Counted from the first letter of the stretch, positions 1-6,218 are shown. The stretch is 6,272 nucleotides of DNA from an uncultured Chloroflexota bacterium (GCA_913046025.1 CAJWRP010000143.1:1-6272); one strand, 5' to 3'. The notes: generated by a model not told the origin, from the sequence alone. A program made the numbers and translations.

Positions 1-141
1 GCCGTGGTAGGTATAGACCTGAGGAGGAACGATCTTAGTCATACCAATAGTGACGGGATATTCGTCCAAAAATCGGTAAATTAGGTCCTCGTCTTTTAGT
101 TTAAGGGGGTCTGCTCCATAGCCATCTACAACCAAGTGCAC
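1..141 (-). CDS. speD: S-adenosylmethionine decarboxylase-family protein (SpeD), 5' part only
   Basis: This is a partial gene: the 47 N-terminal codons are present and the rest lies beyond the left edge. Read on the minus strand from GTG at 141, the protein begins (V/M)HLVVDGYGADP, continues with acidic residues and a stretch like LIYRFLDEYP, then GMTKI.PP. This is the N-terminal beta-alpha pattern of bacterial SpeD proteins (family form roughly H-L-x-x-x-x-Y-G-x-x-P). SpeD is a self-cleaving pyruvoyl enzyme that decarboxylates S-adenosylmethionine to supply aminopropyl groups for spermidine. The cleavage and catalytic segment (ESHIS-like) is outside the window, so activity cannot be judged. 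I chose GTG because GGAAGG lies 9 nt upstream; an in-frame TTG at 165 is the alternative, behind an in-frame stop. The gene is divergent from the ABC operon. Some SpeD homologues decarboxylate other substrates, so the substrate is inferred only. Confidence 0.72.
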   Translation of the reverse strand, partial: MHLVVDGYGADPLKLKDEDLIYRFLDEYPVTIGMTKIVPPQVYTYHG

Positions 142-150
142 TAGGGCATT

Positions 151-156
151 CCTTCC
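151..156 (-). promoter_or_regulatory. Shine-Dalgarno site for speD
   Basis: The minus strand reads GGAAGG here, 9 nt before the GTG at 141-139. It supports GTG rather than the upstream in-frame TTG (165-163), which has only AGG directly against it and no proper spacing. Confidence 0.5.
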
Positions 157-181
157 ACGTTTCAACCTGTATACAGATTAG

Positions 182-209
182 ATTATCACCCCAGAGAGGA
201 ATCGCACAA
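182..209 (-). promoter_or_regulatory. Candidate sigma70-type promoter for speD
   Basis: The minus strand carries a -10-like GATAAT (187-182, five of six consensus bases) 16 bp downstream of a weak -35-like TTGTGC (209-204, TTG only). Transcription would start near 175, giving a leader of about 35 nt that contains the GGAAGG site. Its -35 overlaps the palindrome at 207-219. This is a pattern-based call and the -35 is poor. Confidence 0.3.
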
Positions 210-219
210 CATAATGTTG
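207..219. promoter_or_regulatory. 13-bp perfect palindrome between divergent promoters (candidate operator)
   Basis: CAACAT-A-ATGTTG is a perfect inverted repeat with 6-bp arms and a one-base centre. It shares bases with the -35 elements of both candidate divergent promoters (minus strand 204-209, plus strand 217-222), so a dimeric regulator bound here could affect both genes. A one-base loop cannot form an RNA hairpin, so a DNA-binding site is the likelier reading. No regulator gene is in the window, and chance occurrence is not excluded. Confidence 0.35.
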
Positions 220-246
220 ATACGCTCTGCCCACATAGTATAGAAT
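217..246 (+). promoter_or_regulatory. Candidate sigma70-type promoter for the ABC transporter operon
   Basis: TTGATA (217-222, five of six -35 consensus bases) is followed after 18 bp by TAGAAT (241-246, five of six -10 bases). An overlapping TATAGA at 239-244 gives a 16-bp spacing instead. Transcription would start near 253, leaving a leader of about 135 nt before the ATPase start at 391. It is the best-matching promoter I see upstream of the operon. The -10 sits within the 8-bp palindrome AGAATTCT (242-249). Confidence 0.45.
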
Positions 247-258
247 TCTGTAGCTAAC

Positions 259-271
259 GCCTTGGCAAGGC
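259..271. repeat. Second 13-bp perfect palindrome, early leader of the ABC operon
   Basis: GCCTTG-G-CAAGGC is a perfect inverted repeat with 6-bp arms and a one-base centre, the same architecture as 207-219 but a different sequence. It lies just downstream of the predicted start of transcription, where a bound repressor could block elongation. The loop is too short for an RNA stem of full length. Function is not established. Confidence 0.25.
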
Positions 272-390
272 TTTGGTTATTGGTTGAAATATTGGAATCT
301 GGCTAAGAAATGAACAAATCCTAAGCTCAGACAAGAACGTATGAAGGTCTGAATCTAAGAAGTATTTCCGACGAGCATTTTGGAATAACA

Positions 391-1374
391 ATGATTGAAA
401 TTGAGCACGTAAGCAAATATTACGGTGACTTCCCCGCAGTCACGGATATCTCCTTTACTGTTAATAAAGGGGAGATTCTGGGATTTCTTGGTCCCAACGG
501 CGCCGGCAAGTCCACGACTATGAAAATGCTCACCGGGTTCTTGCCACCCTCCAGCGGCACGGTGCGCATTGCAGGCTCTGATATTGTTTCCGATTCGCTT
601 GAAGCCAGGAGACACATAGGATACCTGCCGGAAACAGTGCCTCTGTACACAGACATGGATGTTACGGACTACCTCAAGTTCATGGGTCGCATACGAGGAA
701 TGTCGTCGGATGTAGTTAACCGAAGAACAGGCGAAGTCATAGATCTCGTAAACCTGGGAGAGTACCGCAAGACCCACATTGGAAAATTGTCCAAGGGTTT
801 CAAACAGCGGGTCGGAATAGCCCAGGCCATTCTGCACGAGCCTGATGTTCTGGTATTGGACGAGCCAACCATAGGGATTGACCCCATCCAAGTAGTGGAG
901 ACTAGACGCCTGATAAAGGACCTGGGCGGCGAGCACACTGTCGTGATAAGTTCACACATATTGCCCGAAGTCAGCATGATCTGCGAGCGAGTCATAATTA
1001 TCAATGATGGCCAGATCGTGGCGGAGGATACCCCCGAAATGCTGGCCACCCGGCTAAAGGGAATTGAGCGAATCGAACTCGATGTCAAAGGACCTTCAAA
1101 AGACATCGCTGACACCATTGAGGCTATAGAAGGTGTGACTGGACTGGAGCACCGATACGTCCAGAACGGCGGGCACACCACCTACGTCATTACATCAAAC
1201 GCTGAAATCGAATTACGTTCCCAACTGGCCTCCGTAATAATCGGAGGTGGTTGGGAGCTGTTACGTTTGCAATCAATAGGCATGAGCCTTGAAGAGATCT
1301 TCCTTCAGGTAACAACTGAGGAATACATACCCGACGGTACAGCAGTAGTCGTAGAGGAGGCGCAGCAGGGTTGA
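391..1374 (+). CDS. ABC transporter ATP-binding protein, GldA/NosF-like (ABC-2 type)
   Basis: This is the cytoplasmic ATPase of an ABC-2-type transporter, expected to power the permease encoded immediately downstream. The 327-residue protein has a complete nucleotide-binding domain: Walker A GPNGAGKST (34-42), a Q-loop region IGYLPE ending in Glu81 instead of Gln, signature LSKGF (133-137) followed by KQR, Walker B VLVLDEP (153-159) with catalytic Glu158, D-loop GIDP (162-165) and switch His189 in ISSH. The Glu at the Q-loop and LSKGF instead of LSGGQ are usual in the GldA/NosF/CcmA-like branch, so they are not damage. Residues from about 215 form the C-terminal extension (DUF4162-like) common in this branch. 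ATG is preceded by a weak GGA, 7 nt away. The last codons overlap the permease start by 4 nt. Assignment to ABC ATPase is certain; the substrate is unknown. Confidence 0.95.
   Translation: MIEIEHVSKYYGDFPAVTDISFTVNKGEILGFLGPNGAGKSTTMKMLTGFLPPSSGTVRIAGSDIVSDSLEARRHIGYLPETVPLYTDMDVTDYLKFMGRIRGMSSDVVNRRTGEVIDLVNLGEYRKTHIGKLSKGFKQRVGIAQAILHEPDVLVLDEPTIGIDPIQVVETRRLIKDLGGEHTVVISSHILPEVSMICERVIIINDGQIVAEDTPEMLATRLKGIERIELDVKGPSKDIADTIEAIEGVTGLEHRYVQNGGHTTYVITSNAEIELRSQLASVIIGGGWELLRLQSIGMSLEEIFLQVTTEEYIPDGTAVVVEEAQQG
1354..1360 (+). promoter_or_regulatory. Ribosome binding site that supports a TTG start for the permease
   Basis: GAGGAGG lies inside the end of the ATPase gene, 10 nt before the TTG at 1371. 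It fits a non-ATG start with the TTGA stop/start overlap. The next in-frame ATG is codon 27, which would remove the conserved N-terminal WKE/SSPTAY segment and most of the first helix. Confidence 0.6.
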
Positions 1375-2084
1375 CTAACACTTTCATAATAGCTTGGAAG
1401 GAAACCCGTTCCTACTTTTCATCCCCGACAGCCTACGTAGTCGGGGCCATGTTTTTGATTCTCACCGGGGTTTTCTTTGTCTTCGATATGACCCGACCGT
1501 TTGCTGAGGCCAGCGTACGTGGGTACATCAACTGGGCAACGCTCTTTATCGTATTCCTGGCCCCTCTGCTCACAATGCGCCTTCTGGCCGAGGAGCAGAA
1601 AATGGGCACACTGGAACTGTTGCTAACATCCCCCGTTCGAGACTGGGAAGTGGTAATCGGTAAGTACCTGGCTAGCCTGGCTACCCTAGCCACCACGCTG
1701 GCCTTCACTCTCTATTACGTCTTGCTACTCTTCTACTTTGGCGATCCGGATGTTGGTCCCCTATTTAGTGCATATCTGGGGCTTTACCTTTACGCTGCAA
1801 CGGCACTGGCAATTGGCATAATGGCCTCTTCGCTGTCCGGCAATCAGATTGTGGCCGCAGTTGTAGGTATCGGCATTCTATTGATGCTGACCAATATCGA
1901 CAGAATCGGCGTGCTCCTTCAAGGTATGAGCGCAGATATCATATCCGGGATTTCCATGAACTCGCATTTCGAAGACTTCTCAAGAGGCGTTCTCGACAGT
2001 AGTCACGTTGTTTACTATCTAAGCCTGATTGCCGTGTTCCTCTTTATCACCGTGCGATCCCTAGAAACGCGCAGGTGGCGGTAG
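1371..2084 (+). CDS. ABC-2 type permease subunit, GldF/NosY-like
   Basis: This is the integral-membrane permease of the transporter powered by the upstream ATPase. At 237 residues it has the usual size of GldF-type subunits, with six likely helices at about 18-40, 52-72, 95-123, 131-155, 158-176 and 212-230. Family landmarks are the N-terminal WKE followed by SSPTAYV (17-23), the cytoplasmic segment LTMRLLAEEQKMGTLELLLT (67-86) with its SPV continuation, and near the C-terminus HFEDFSRGV, then a helix ending in SLETRRW. The TTG start overlaps the ATPase stop by 4 nt, implying translational coupling, and the next gene starts one base after the stop. A single short permease gene means the transporter would use it as a homodimer, or pair it with the membrane helices of the next protein. 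The family is secure; the cargo is not known. Confidence 0.92.
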   Translation: MTNTFIIAWKETRSYFSSPTAYVVGAMFLILTGVFFVFDMTRPFAEASVRGYINWATLFIVFLAPLLTMRLLAEEQKMGTLELLLTSPVRDWEVVIGKYLASLATLATTLAFTLYYVLLLFYFGDPDVGPLFSAYLGLYLYAATALAIGIMASSLSGNQIVAAVVGIGILLMLTNIDRIGVLLQGMSADIISGISMNSHFEDFSRGVLDSSHVVYYLSLIAVFLFITVRSLETRRWR

Positions 2085-2085
2085 T

Positions 2086-3762
2086 ATGGTGGATCAAAAT
2101 CAGAGCGGGGAGAGCATCCAGGAATTTTTGCTTAGCTCCATAAAATCTACCGGCTTCTGGAGCGCAGTGGCCGCTGTAGTAGGCATCCTCGCGCTGGTAA
2201 TAGGCGGAGTACTCTACTTAACACTCGAAGAGACCCGTGACTTCTCCATCACTGTAGTTATCATTGCTCTGGTCCTTCTTTTCCTGGCACTGGTCCTATC
2301 GCCGCGAGCCGTAGCAATATTCCTGGGCGGGAGACAAGGACGATTCGGGAGCAACGTCGTGATTATGACGATTGCCTTCTTCGTAATAGTTATTCTCATC
2401 AATTTCCTGCTTTTCCGCAGCCCAACACGGATAGACGTAACGGCTACTAGAGTATTCACACTATCGGACCAGACCCACAGGATTCTGGATAACCTGGATA
2501 GCGAAATAAGAGCAAACGCGTTCTTTATTCCCACTGCGGACAATTCTGCCACTACAAAACAACAGGTCGAGGACTTACTTAACGAGTTTGAAAGAGGAAG
2601 CAGAAATTTCAGTTACCGCTTCTTTGATCCTGAGTTAGAACGAAGTGTGGCACAACAGTACGGCGTAACGAACTATCCTGTTATTGTGTTCGAAGACGTA
2701 AGTGAGGGTACGCAGCAGGCCACTCAGTCATTTACAGAGCAAGACTTCGTGACCGGAATTCTGATTGCCACTGGGGAAAAACAAAAGGTCGTCTACTACC
2801 TTACTGGCCACGGAGAAGCCGGCCCGACCAGAGATGCGCTGAACCCTTCCATCATTGGCGACCCTGACAACGGGTTCGACTTCGCACTTGAAGGCTTGCA
2901 GAGGGACAACTATGACGTTCGGCCTCTGAGTCTAAAAGAGAGAGCTAGCGTACCCGAAGACGCTGCTGTATTGATAATTGCGGGGCCACAGAGAGACATA
3001 GACCTTGAAGAGGGCGAGGCGATAATACAATACATTCGAAATGGGGGACGCATCGTTGGGTTGTTTGATCCTAGCGAACCAGGCACACTTGATTCTTTCA
3101 TTGGTCTGTTCGCCATTTGGGGAATAGTAATAGGCAATTTGAGCGTGGCCGACGCGGTGAGTAACGTCGCTGGACAGGAATTAACGCCACTGCTGAAGAA
3201 GGCCAACGCCCAGTACTTTACTAGCACCAACCCACTCACGGAAGGTATCCCTATTACGGACCAGATAGATATTACATTCTTTCCAGAAGCGACATCATTG
3301 GAGCCATTGATTCCACCTCAGGAGATGCCCCCGTTTGTAAGACTAGCCCCCTTGGGAATAACAACGCCAGCCAGTTGGCTGGAATCTAACCCAGATGATG
3401 TTAATTTTGACAGCCAGGTGGACAGGCCCGGACCGTTCACACTGGTCACCTTGATACAGGCATCTGGCACCGTTAACGAATTGGAACGCCATGAAGAAGC
3501 TAAGATGGTTCTATTCGGTGACTCAGACTTCGCAAAGAACAAGTTCTTCTTCAGCAGCAGCGATAACGGCGACTTGTTCCTAAACTCCGTTAATTGGCTT
3601 GCCGAGGATTTTGAACTGATCGCAATACGACCGAAGCTATTCCCCTATAGGGAGCTCGTTGTCACGAGCCGTGGAAGGGATTTCATCCAGTGGTCAAGCT
3701 GGGTTGTGCCACCAACTGTGATGTTGATTCTGGGCGCAGTCGTGTGGTGGAGAAGACGGTAG
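2086..3762 (+). CDS. GldG-family protein (GIFT / ABC_transp_aux domain), membrane-anchored transporter partner
   Basis: This 558-residue protein belongs to the family annotated as ABC-type uncharacterized transport system or Gldg family, whose soluble GIFT domain is named for GldG and eukaryotic IFT52. Three helices lie near the N-terminus (about 24-45, 55-72 and 91-110). A large soluble part follows, closed by a C-terminal helix (about 536-555) and the basic end WWRRR. Within the soluble part are an LSDQTHRIL-type segment, a DPELE...YGVTNYPVIVFE strand region, the signature KVVYYLTGHGE (234-244), a poly-acidic IIAGPQRDIDLEEGE segment with NGGRIVGLFDP, and VLFGDSDF (475-482) leading into LNSVNWLAED. 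All are family landmarks in the expected order. ATG has AGGTGG 7 nt upstream. The topology suggests the soluble domain faces outside and works with the ABC pair. Its biochemical role is unknown in general. Confidence 0.9.
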   Translation: MVDQNQSGESIQEFLLSSIKSTGFWSAVAAVVGILALVIGGVLYLTLEETRDFSITVVIIALVLLFLALVLSPRAVAIFLGGRQGRFGSNVVIMTIAFFVIVILINFLLFRSPTRIDVTATRVFTLSDQTHRILDNLDSEIRANAFFIPTADNSATTKQQVEDLLNEFERGSRNFSYRFFDPELERSVAQQYGVTNYPVIVFEDVSEGTQQATQSFTEQDFVTGILIATGEKQKVVYYLTGHGEAGPTRDALNPSIIGDPDNGFDFALEGLQRDNYDVRPLSLKERASVPEDAAVLIIAGPQRDIDLEEGEAIIQYIRNGGRIVGLFDPSEPGTLDSFIGLFAIWGIVIGNLSVADAVSNVAGQELTPLLKKANAQYFTSTNPLTEGIPITDQIDITFFPEATSLEPLIPPQEMPPFVRLAPLGITTPASWLESNPDDVNFDSQVDRPGPFTLVTLIQASGTVNELERHEEAKMVLFGDSDFAKNKFFFSSSDNGDLFLNSVNWLAEDFELIAIRPKLFPYRELVVTSRGRDFIQWSSWVVPPTVMLILGAVVWWRRR

Positions 3763-3778
3763 GAGGCGGCAGGGCGTC

Positions 3779-4798
3779 ATGAATTTAAAAATCACCGGCG
3801 TGCTGTTAGTGATCGCAAGTATTATCGGTGCGATCACGTATATCAATCCGTTCAAAGCTGAAGTGGAGACAACTGTACAATCTCCATGGTTCTATCAAAT
3901 CGCCGAAGACGATATTGAGACAATCAAGGTCAACTACAGAGGAAGCACGGTCAGCTTTCACAAAACCAGTAAGCAAACCTGGGCGTTCGATGATCCCGAG
4001 GGCATTCCGCCTTACTTCAGACGCTGGGGCGGCATTACTCTTCTTCTTAGTGGACCAGGCACCAAACGCGACCTTACTTCAGCTCGGCCCATAATCGACG
4101 ATCCAGCCCAATACGGACTTGACGAGCCAGATACCATTGTGGATGTTGGACTGACCTCGAATCGTTCCATCCAGTTCAGACTGGGAGACCCAACGACAGA
4201 TGGGCAACATAACTACAGCCAGGTTGTCGGTTTCCCCGATCTGTTCCTAATTACCTCCACCTGGGTAGACGTAATTAGTCGAATCGCTTACGACCCACCT
4301 ATACCATTGTGGTTTGTCGAACGGCACCCCAGCACCATCTCAGAGCTAAATATTCACTACGGCAACCCCGCTCTGAAAGTAACCCACAGGGTCTCGTTTG
4401 TACAAAACCAGGGACAACCGGGATGGCAGGTACAAGACTTCGACACTGATCCTTTATTACGGCCAATAGATGAGGATCGGTGGAACGAATTTTCCTCCAG
4501 GGTATCAAGGGCGGACCATATATCAGTAGTCGTACCTTGGGTTGCAGACAGAGATTACTCGCTTTGGGGTATCACTGACAACTCTACCGCAATCGAAATC
4601 AGGTTCACTGGTAGGACGGATAGCGGCACAACTTTCACCGACGGCGTCCTTCTGTTGCTGGGCGACAAGACCGAGGACGAAAGATTCTACTACGCCAAGA
4701 ATCAGACAACGTACTCGATTCAACCGGTATTGCAGCTAAACGCGGATTGGGTAGACACGGTCCTCGAGTTCGGAAATGATATTCCTTACGGGGATTAG
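3779..4798 (+). CDS. DUF4340 domain protein, membrane-anchored, with internal duplication
   Basis: This 339-residue protein has one N-terminal hydrophobic segment (about 5-22) without an obvious cleavage or lipobox cysteine, so it is probably a membrane anchor with the body outside the cytoplasm. The DUF4340 pattern is visible: an I..I.V.Y strand (46-53), TW (67-68), YGLDEP (112-117) and LGDPT (135-139), then an aromatic Y146 and WVD (162-164). The second half repeats the plan: WF at 178, I..L.I.Y (187-194), W216, W235, WGI (263-265), LGDKT (294-298) and WVD (324-326). The two halves therefore look like tandem copies, about 37-169 and 178-331. It begins 16 nt after the GldG-family stop; AGGAGG at 3761-3766 is 12 nt from ATG and AGGG at 3771-3774 is 4 nt away. 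DUF4340 genes often follow GldG-type genes. An accessory or substrate-handling subunit is inferred; no enzymatic motif is seen. Confidence 0.87.
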   Translation: MNLKITGVLLVIASIIGAITYINPFKAEVETTVQSPWFYQIAEDDIETIKVNYRGSTVSFHKTSKQTWAFDDPEGIPPYFRRWGGITLLLSGPGTKRDLTSARPIIDDPAQYGLDEPDTIVDVGLTSNRSIQFRLGDPTTDGQHNYSQVVGFPDLFLITSTWVDVISRIAYDPPIPLWFVERHPSTISELNIHYGNPALKVTHRVSFVQNQGQPGWQVQDFDTDPLLRPIDEDRWNEFSSRVSRADHISVVVPWVADRDYSLWGITDNSTAIEIRFTGRTDSGTTFTDGVLLLLGDKTEDERFYYAKNQTTYSIQPVLQLNADWVDTVLEFGNDIPYGD

Positions 4799-4826
4799 AC
4801 TAGCATTTGAAACTTAGTGTCTATCT

Positions 4827-4859
4827 GAAAGGGCCGCGCTGCTATTGTGCGGCCCTTTC
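4827..4859 (+). terminator. Rho-independent-type terminator after the ABC operon
   Basis: GAAAGGGCCGC (4827-4837) and GCGGCCCTTTC (4849-4859) are perfect 11-bp complementary arms around an 11-nt loop. One G-U and one C-G pair could extend the stem inward. It begins 28 nt after the DUF4340 stop. No U-run follows (next bases GTTGCCCC), with only TTT inside the 3' arm, so it is a strong hairpin but an atypical terminator. It separates the ABC operon from cinA. Confidence 0.7.
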
Positions 4860-4860
4860 G

Positions 4861-4890
4861 TTGCCCCACCTTACCCCTGCCACTTATACT
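4861..4890 (+). promoter_or_regulatory. Candidate sigma70-type promoter for cinA
   Basis: TTGCCC (4861-4866, four of six -35 bases) lies 18 bp before TATACT (4885-4890, five of six -10 bases). Transcription would start near 4897, giving a leader of about 30 nt. It begins immediately after the terminator hairpin, which fits cinA having its own transcript. Confidence 0.4.
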
Positions 4891-4927
4891 GGCCAAACGC
4901 ACCTGTACATTCTATTAAGGGAATTAA

Positions 4928-6163
4928 ATGAACGCTGAAATTATTTCAATCGGTACAGAACTCCTCATGGGAGAACTGGTGGACACTAACTCCTCATTTC
5001 TAGCATCGGAGTTGGCCAAACTTGGTGTCGAGGTCCAATGGGTGACAATGGTAAGCGATGATCCAGCCTTGCTGCGTGAAGCCATTGAGAGGGCCTGGAA
5101 ACGCTCAGACCTAACGCTTACATCAGGAGGACTTGGGCCAACCTCTGACGACCTGACCAGGGAGAGCATTGCCGCCGCCTTTGGCGAGGAGATGACTGTG
5201 CATGAGGACCTGCTGGCGCACCTCAAGGGCTTGTTCGCCAACCGAGGATTCCCTATGCCAGAAACAAATATCAAACAGGCCACGCTGATTCCGTCGGCCG
5301 TGACTGTGCCTAACGATCACGGCACTGCCCCCGGCTGGTGGGCTGAAAAAAACGGCCACGTGATTGTCGCCATGCCCGGCCCGCCACGAGAAATACAACC
5401 TATGTGGGTAAACACTCTCGCGCCAAAGATCAAAGCCCGAAATCCAGATGTTTCTATAGTCACCCGGAACCTGAAGACCTTCGGCATATCCGAGGGCGGC
5501 CTGGACGCGATGCTTTCAACTCTCTTTCAGAGCCAGAACCCATACTTGGGCATCTATTCTAAACAGGACGGCATACATCTTCGGGCCATTGCCACCGCTT
5601 CCACAGAAGAAGAAGCGTGGGCGCTTATCCGACCTGTAGAAAGCGAGATTCGCCGAGTAGTTGGTGAGAACGCAATTTGGGGAATGGACGACGATACTCC
5701 GGAGAGCCTAACTTCGGCCCTGCTTCAAAAGAAAGGCCTCACACTGGGCATAATGGAGTGCTTTACAGGAGGTCTGCTGGCGTCCAACCTGGCGGAATCT
5801 GAAGGCAGCCAGAACTTCCTCAAGGGCAGCGTGGTTATTCATGACGATGATCTCTTGGGAGCACATGGTGTTGACCCTCAACTCATCGAGCGCCACGGCA
5901 CCACTAACCCACACATAGCAGAGGACATGGCCAGGGCAGCTCGCAAGCTGTTCAACGCTGATGTGGGTCTGGCGATCACAGGTCTGTCAGAAGAAGCCAC
6001 TGACGTAAGCGGTCCCCTGGGCACGTCGCATATTGGCTTTGCAGCGGGCGATCAAGTGTCTTCTACGTCAGGCCATTACCCTACCAGCAGACTCAGGCTA
6101 CGCAGCCGTGCATCGACTCACGCCCTGCTAGGCCTAATCCGCTTCCTTAACTCTGCATTGTAG
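4928..6163 (+). CDS. cinA: CinA-family protein with intact N-terminal domain and degenerate NMN-deamidase domain
   Basis: The 411-residue protein has the two-domain CinA plan and the usual length of about 410-430. The N-terminal MoCF/COG1058 domain (about 1-170), linked in characterized members to ADP-ribose/NAD-related pyrophosphatase activity, is well preserved: GTELLMGELVDTN (9-21), GGLGPTSDDLT (67-77) and MPGPPRE (149-155). The C-terminal PncC-like domain (about 255-411), which in active members converts NMN to nicotinate mononucleotide, keeps the fold pattern but not the active site. The ESCTGG motif is ECFTGG (277-282, Ser replaced by Cys278). The family lysine of the YSNEAK segment aligns with Leu309, and TGIAGP is TGLSEE. 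The frame is continuous, so this is substitution rather than a frameshift. AAGGGA lies 5 nt before ATG. The gene has its own likely promoter after the terminator. Soluble cytoplasmic protein; I infer loss or change of deamidase activity. Confidence 0.93.
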   Translation: MNAEIISIGTELLMGELVDTNSSFLASELAKLGVEVQWVTMVSDDPALLREAIERAWKRSDLTLTSGGLGPTSDDLTRESIAAAFGEEMTVHEDLLAHLKGLFANRGFPMPETNIKQATLIPSAVTVPNDHGTAPGWWAEKNGHVIVAMPGPPREIQPMWVNTLAPKIKARNPDVSIVTRNLKTFGISEGGLDAMLSTLFQSQNPYLGIYSKQDGIHLRAIATASTEEEAWALIRPVESEIRRVVGENAIWGMDDDTPESLTSALLQKKGLTLGIMECFTGGLLASNLAESEGSQNFLKGSVVIHDDDLLGAHGVDPQLIERHGTTNPHIAEDMARAARKLFNADVGLAITGLSEEATDVSGPLGTSHIGFAAGDQVSSTSGHYPTSRLRLRSRASTHALLGLIRFLNSAL

Positions 6164-6207
6164 GCAAAACAAACCTTATTGAGCTGGCCGGAGTCTGGGT
6201 GACAGTT

Positions 6208-6213
6208 AGGAGA
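6208..6213 (+). promoter_or_regulatory. Ribosome binding site for the gene at the right edge
   Basis: AGGAGA lies 5 nt before the GTG at 6219, and the codon just before that GTG is an in-frame TAG. Together they fix the start of the truncated gene. The 55-nt gap after cinA shows no terminator hairpin, so read-through from cinA is possible. Confidence 0.55.
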
Positions 6214-6218
6214 ACTAG

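Noticed and set aside
310..352. Tiny open frames ATG-AAC-AAA-TCC-TAA (310-324) and ATG-AAG-GTC-TGA (341-352) in the ABC leader as possible regulatory leader peptides.
   Set aside because: They have only four and three sense codons, no convincing ribosome binding site and no repeated regulatory codon. Frames this short are expected by chance.
327..352. TCAGAC...GTCTGA inverted repeat as an RNA hairpin or attenuator in the leader.
   Set aside because: A 6-bp stem around a 14-nt loop is weak, with no alternative pairing partner or following U-run, so it does not merit a feature of its own.
355..936. A 193-codon open frame on the minus strand opposite the ABC ATPase.
   Set aside because: It is antisense to a gene with every ABC ATPase motif intact, its translation shows no recognisable domain, and it would leave the ATPase unexplained. 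It is a shadow frame.
669..1181. A 170-codon minus-strand open frame within the ATPase gene.
   Set aside because: The translation is rich in Ser, Met, Arg and Pro in the way antisense frames are, and it overlaps a strongly supported gene.
1371..1374. The ATPase/permease overlap as a possible programmed frameshift making a fusion protein.
   Set aside because: The overlap is a standard TTGA stop/start junction with a GAGGAGG site at proper distance. There is no slippery sequence, and the two proteins are normally separate.
391..1374. The ATPase as a NosF copper-processing subunit of a nitrous oxide reductase cluster.
   Set aside because: NosF and GldA look alike at this level, but no nosD, nosL or nosZ gene is present, and the neighbours are GldG-type and DUF4340 genes.
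5756..5773. The altered CinA motif as evidence of a frameshift or sequencing error.
   Set aside because: The frame before and after matches the family continuously (TGGLLAS, GSQNF, HGT, AITG) and the changes are spread over separate motifs, so they are substitutions.
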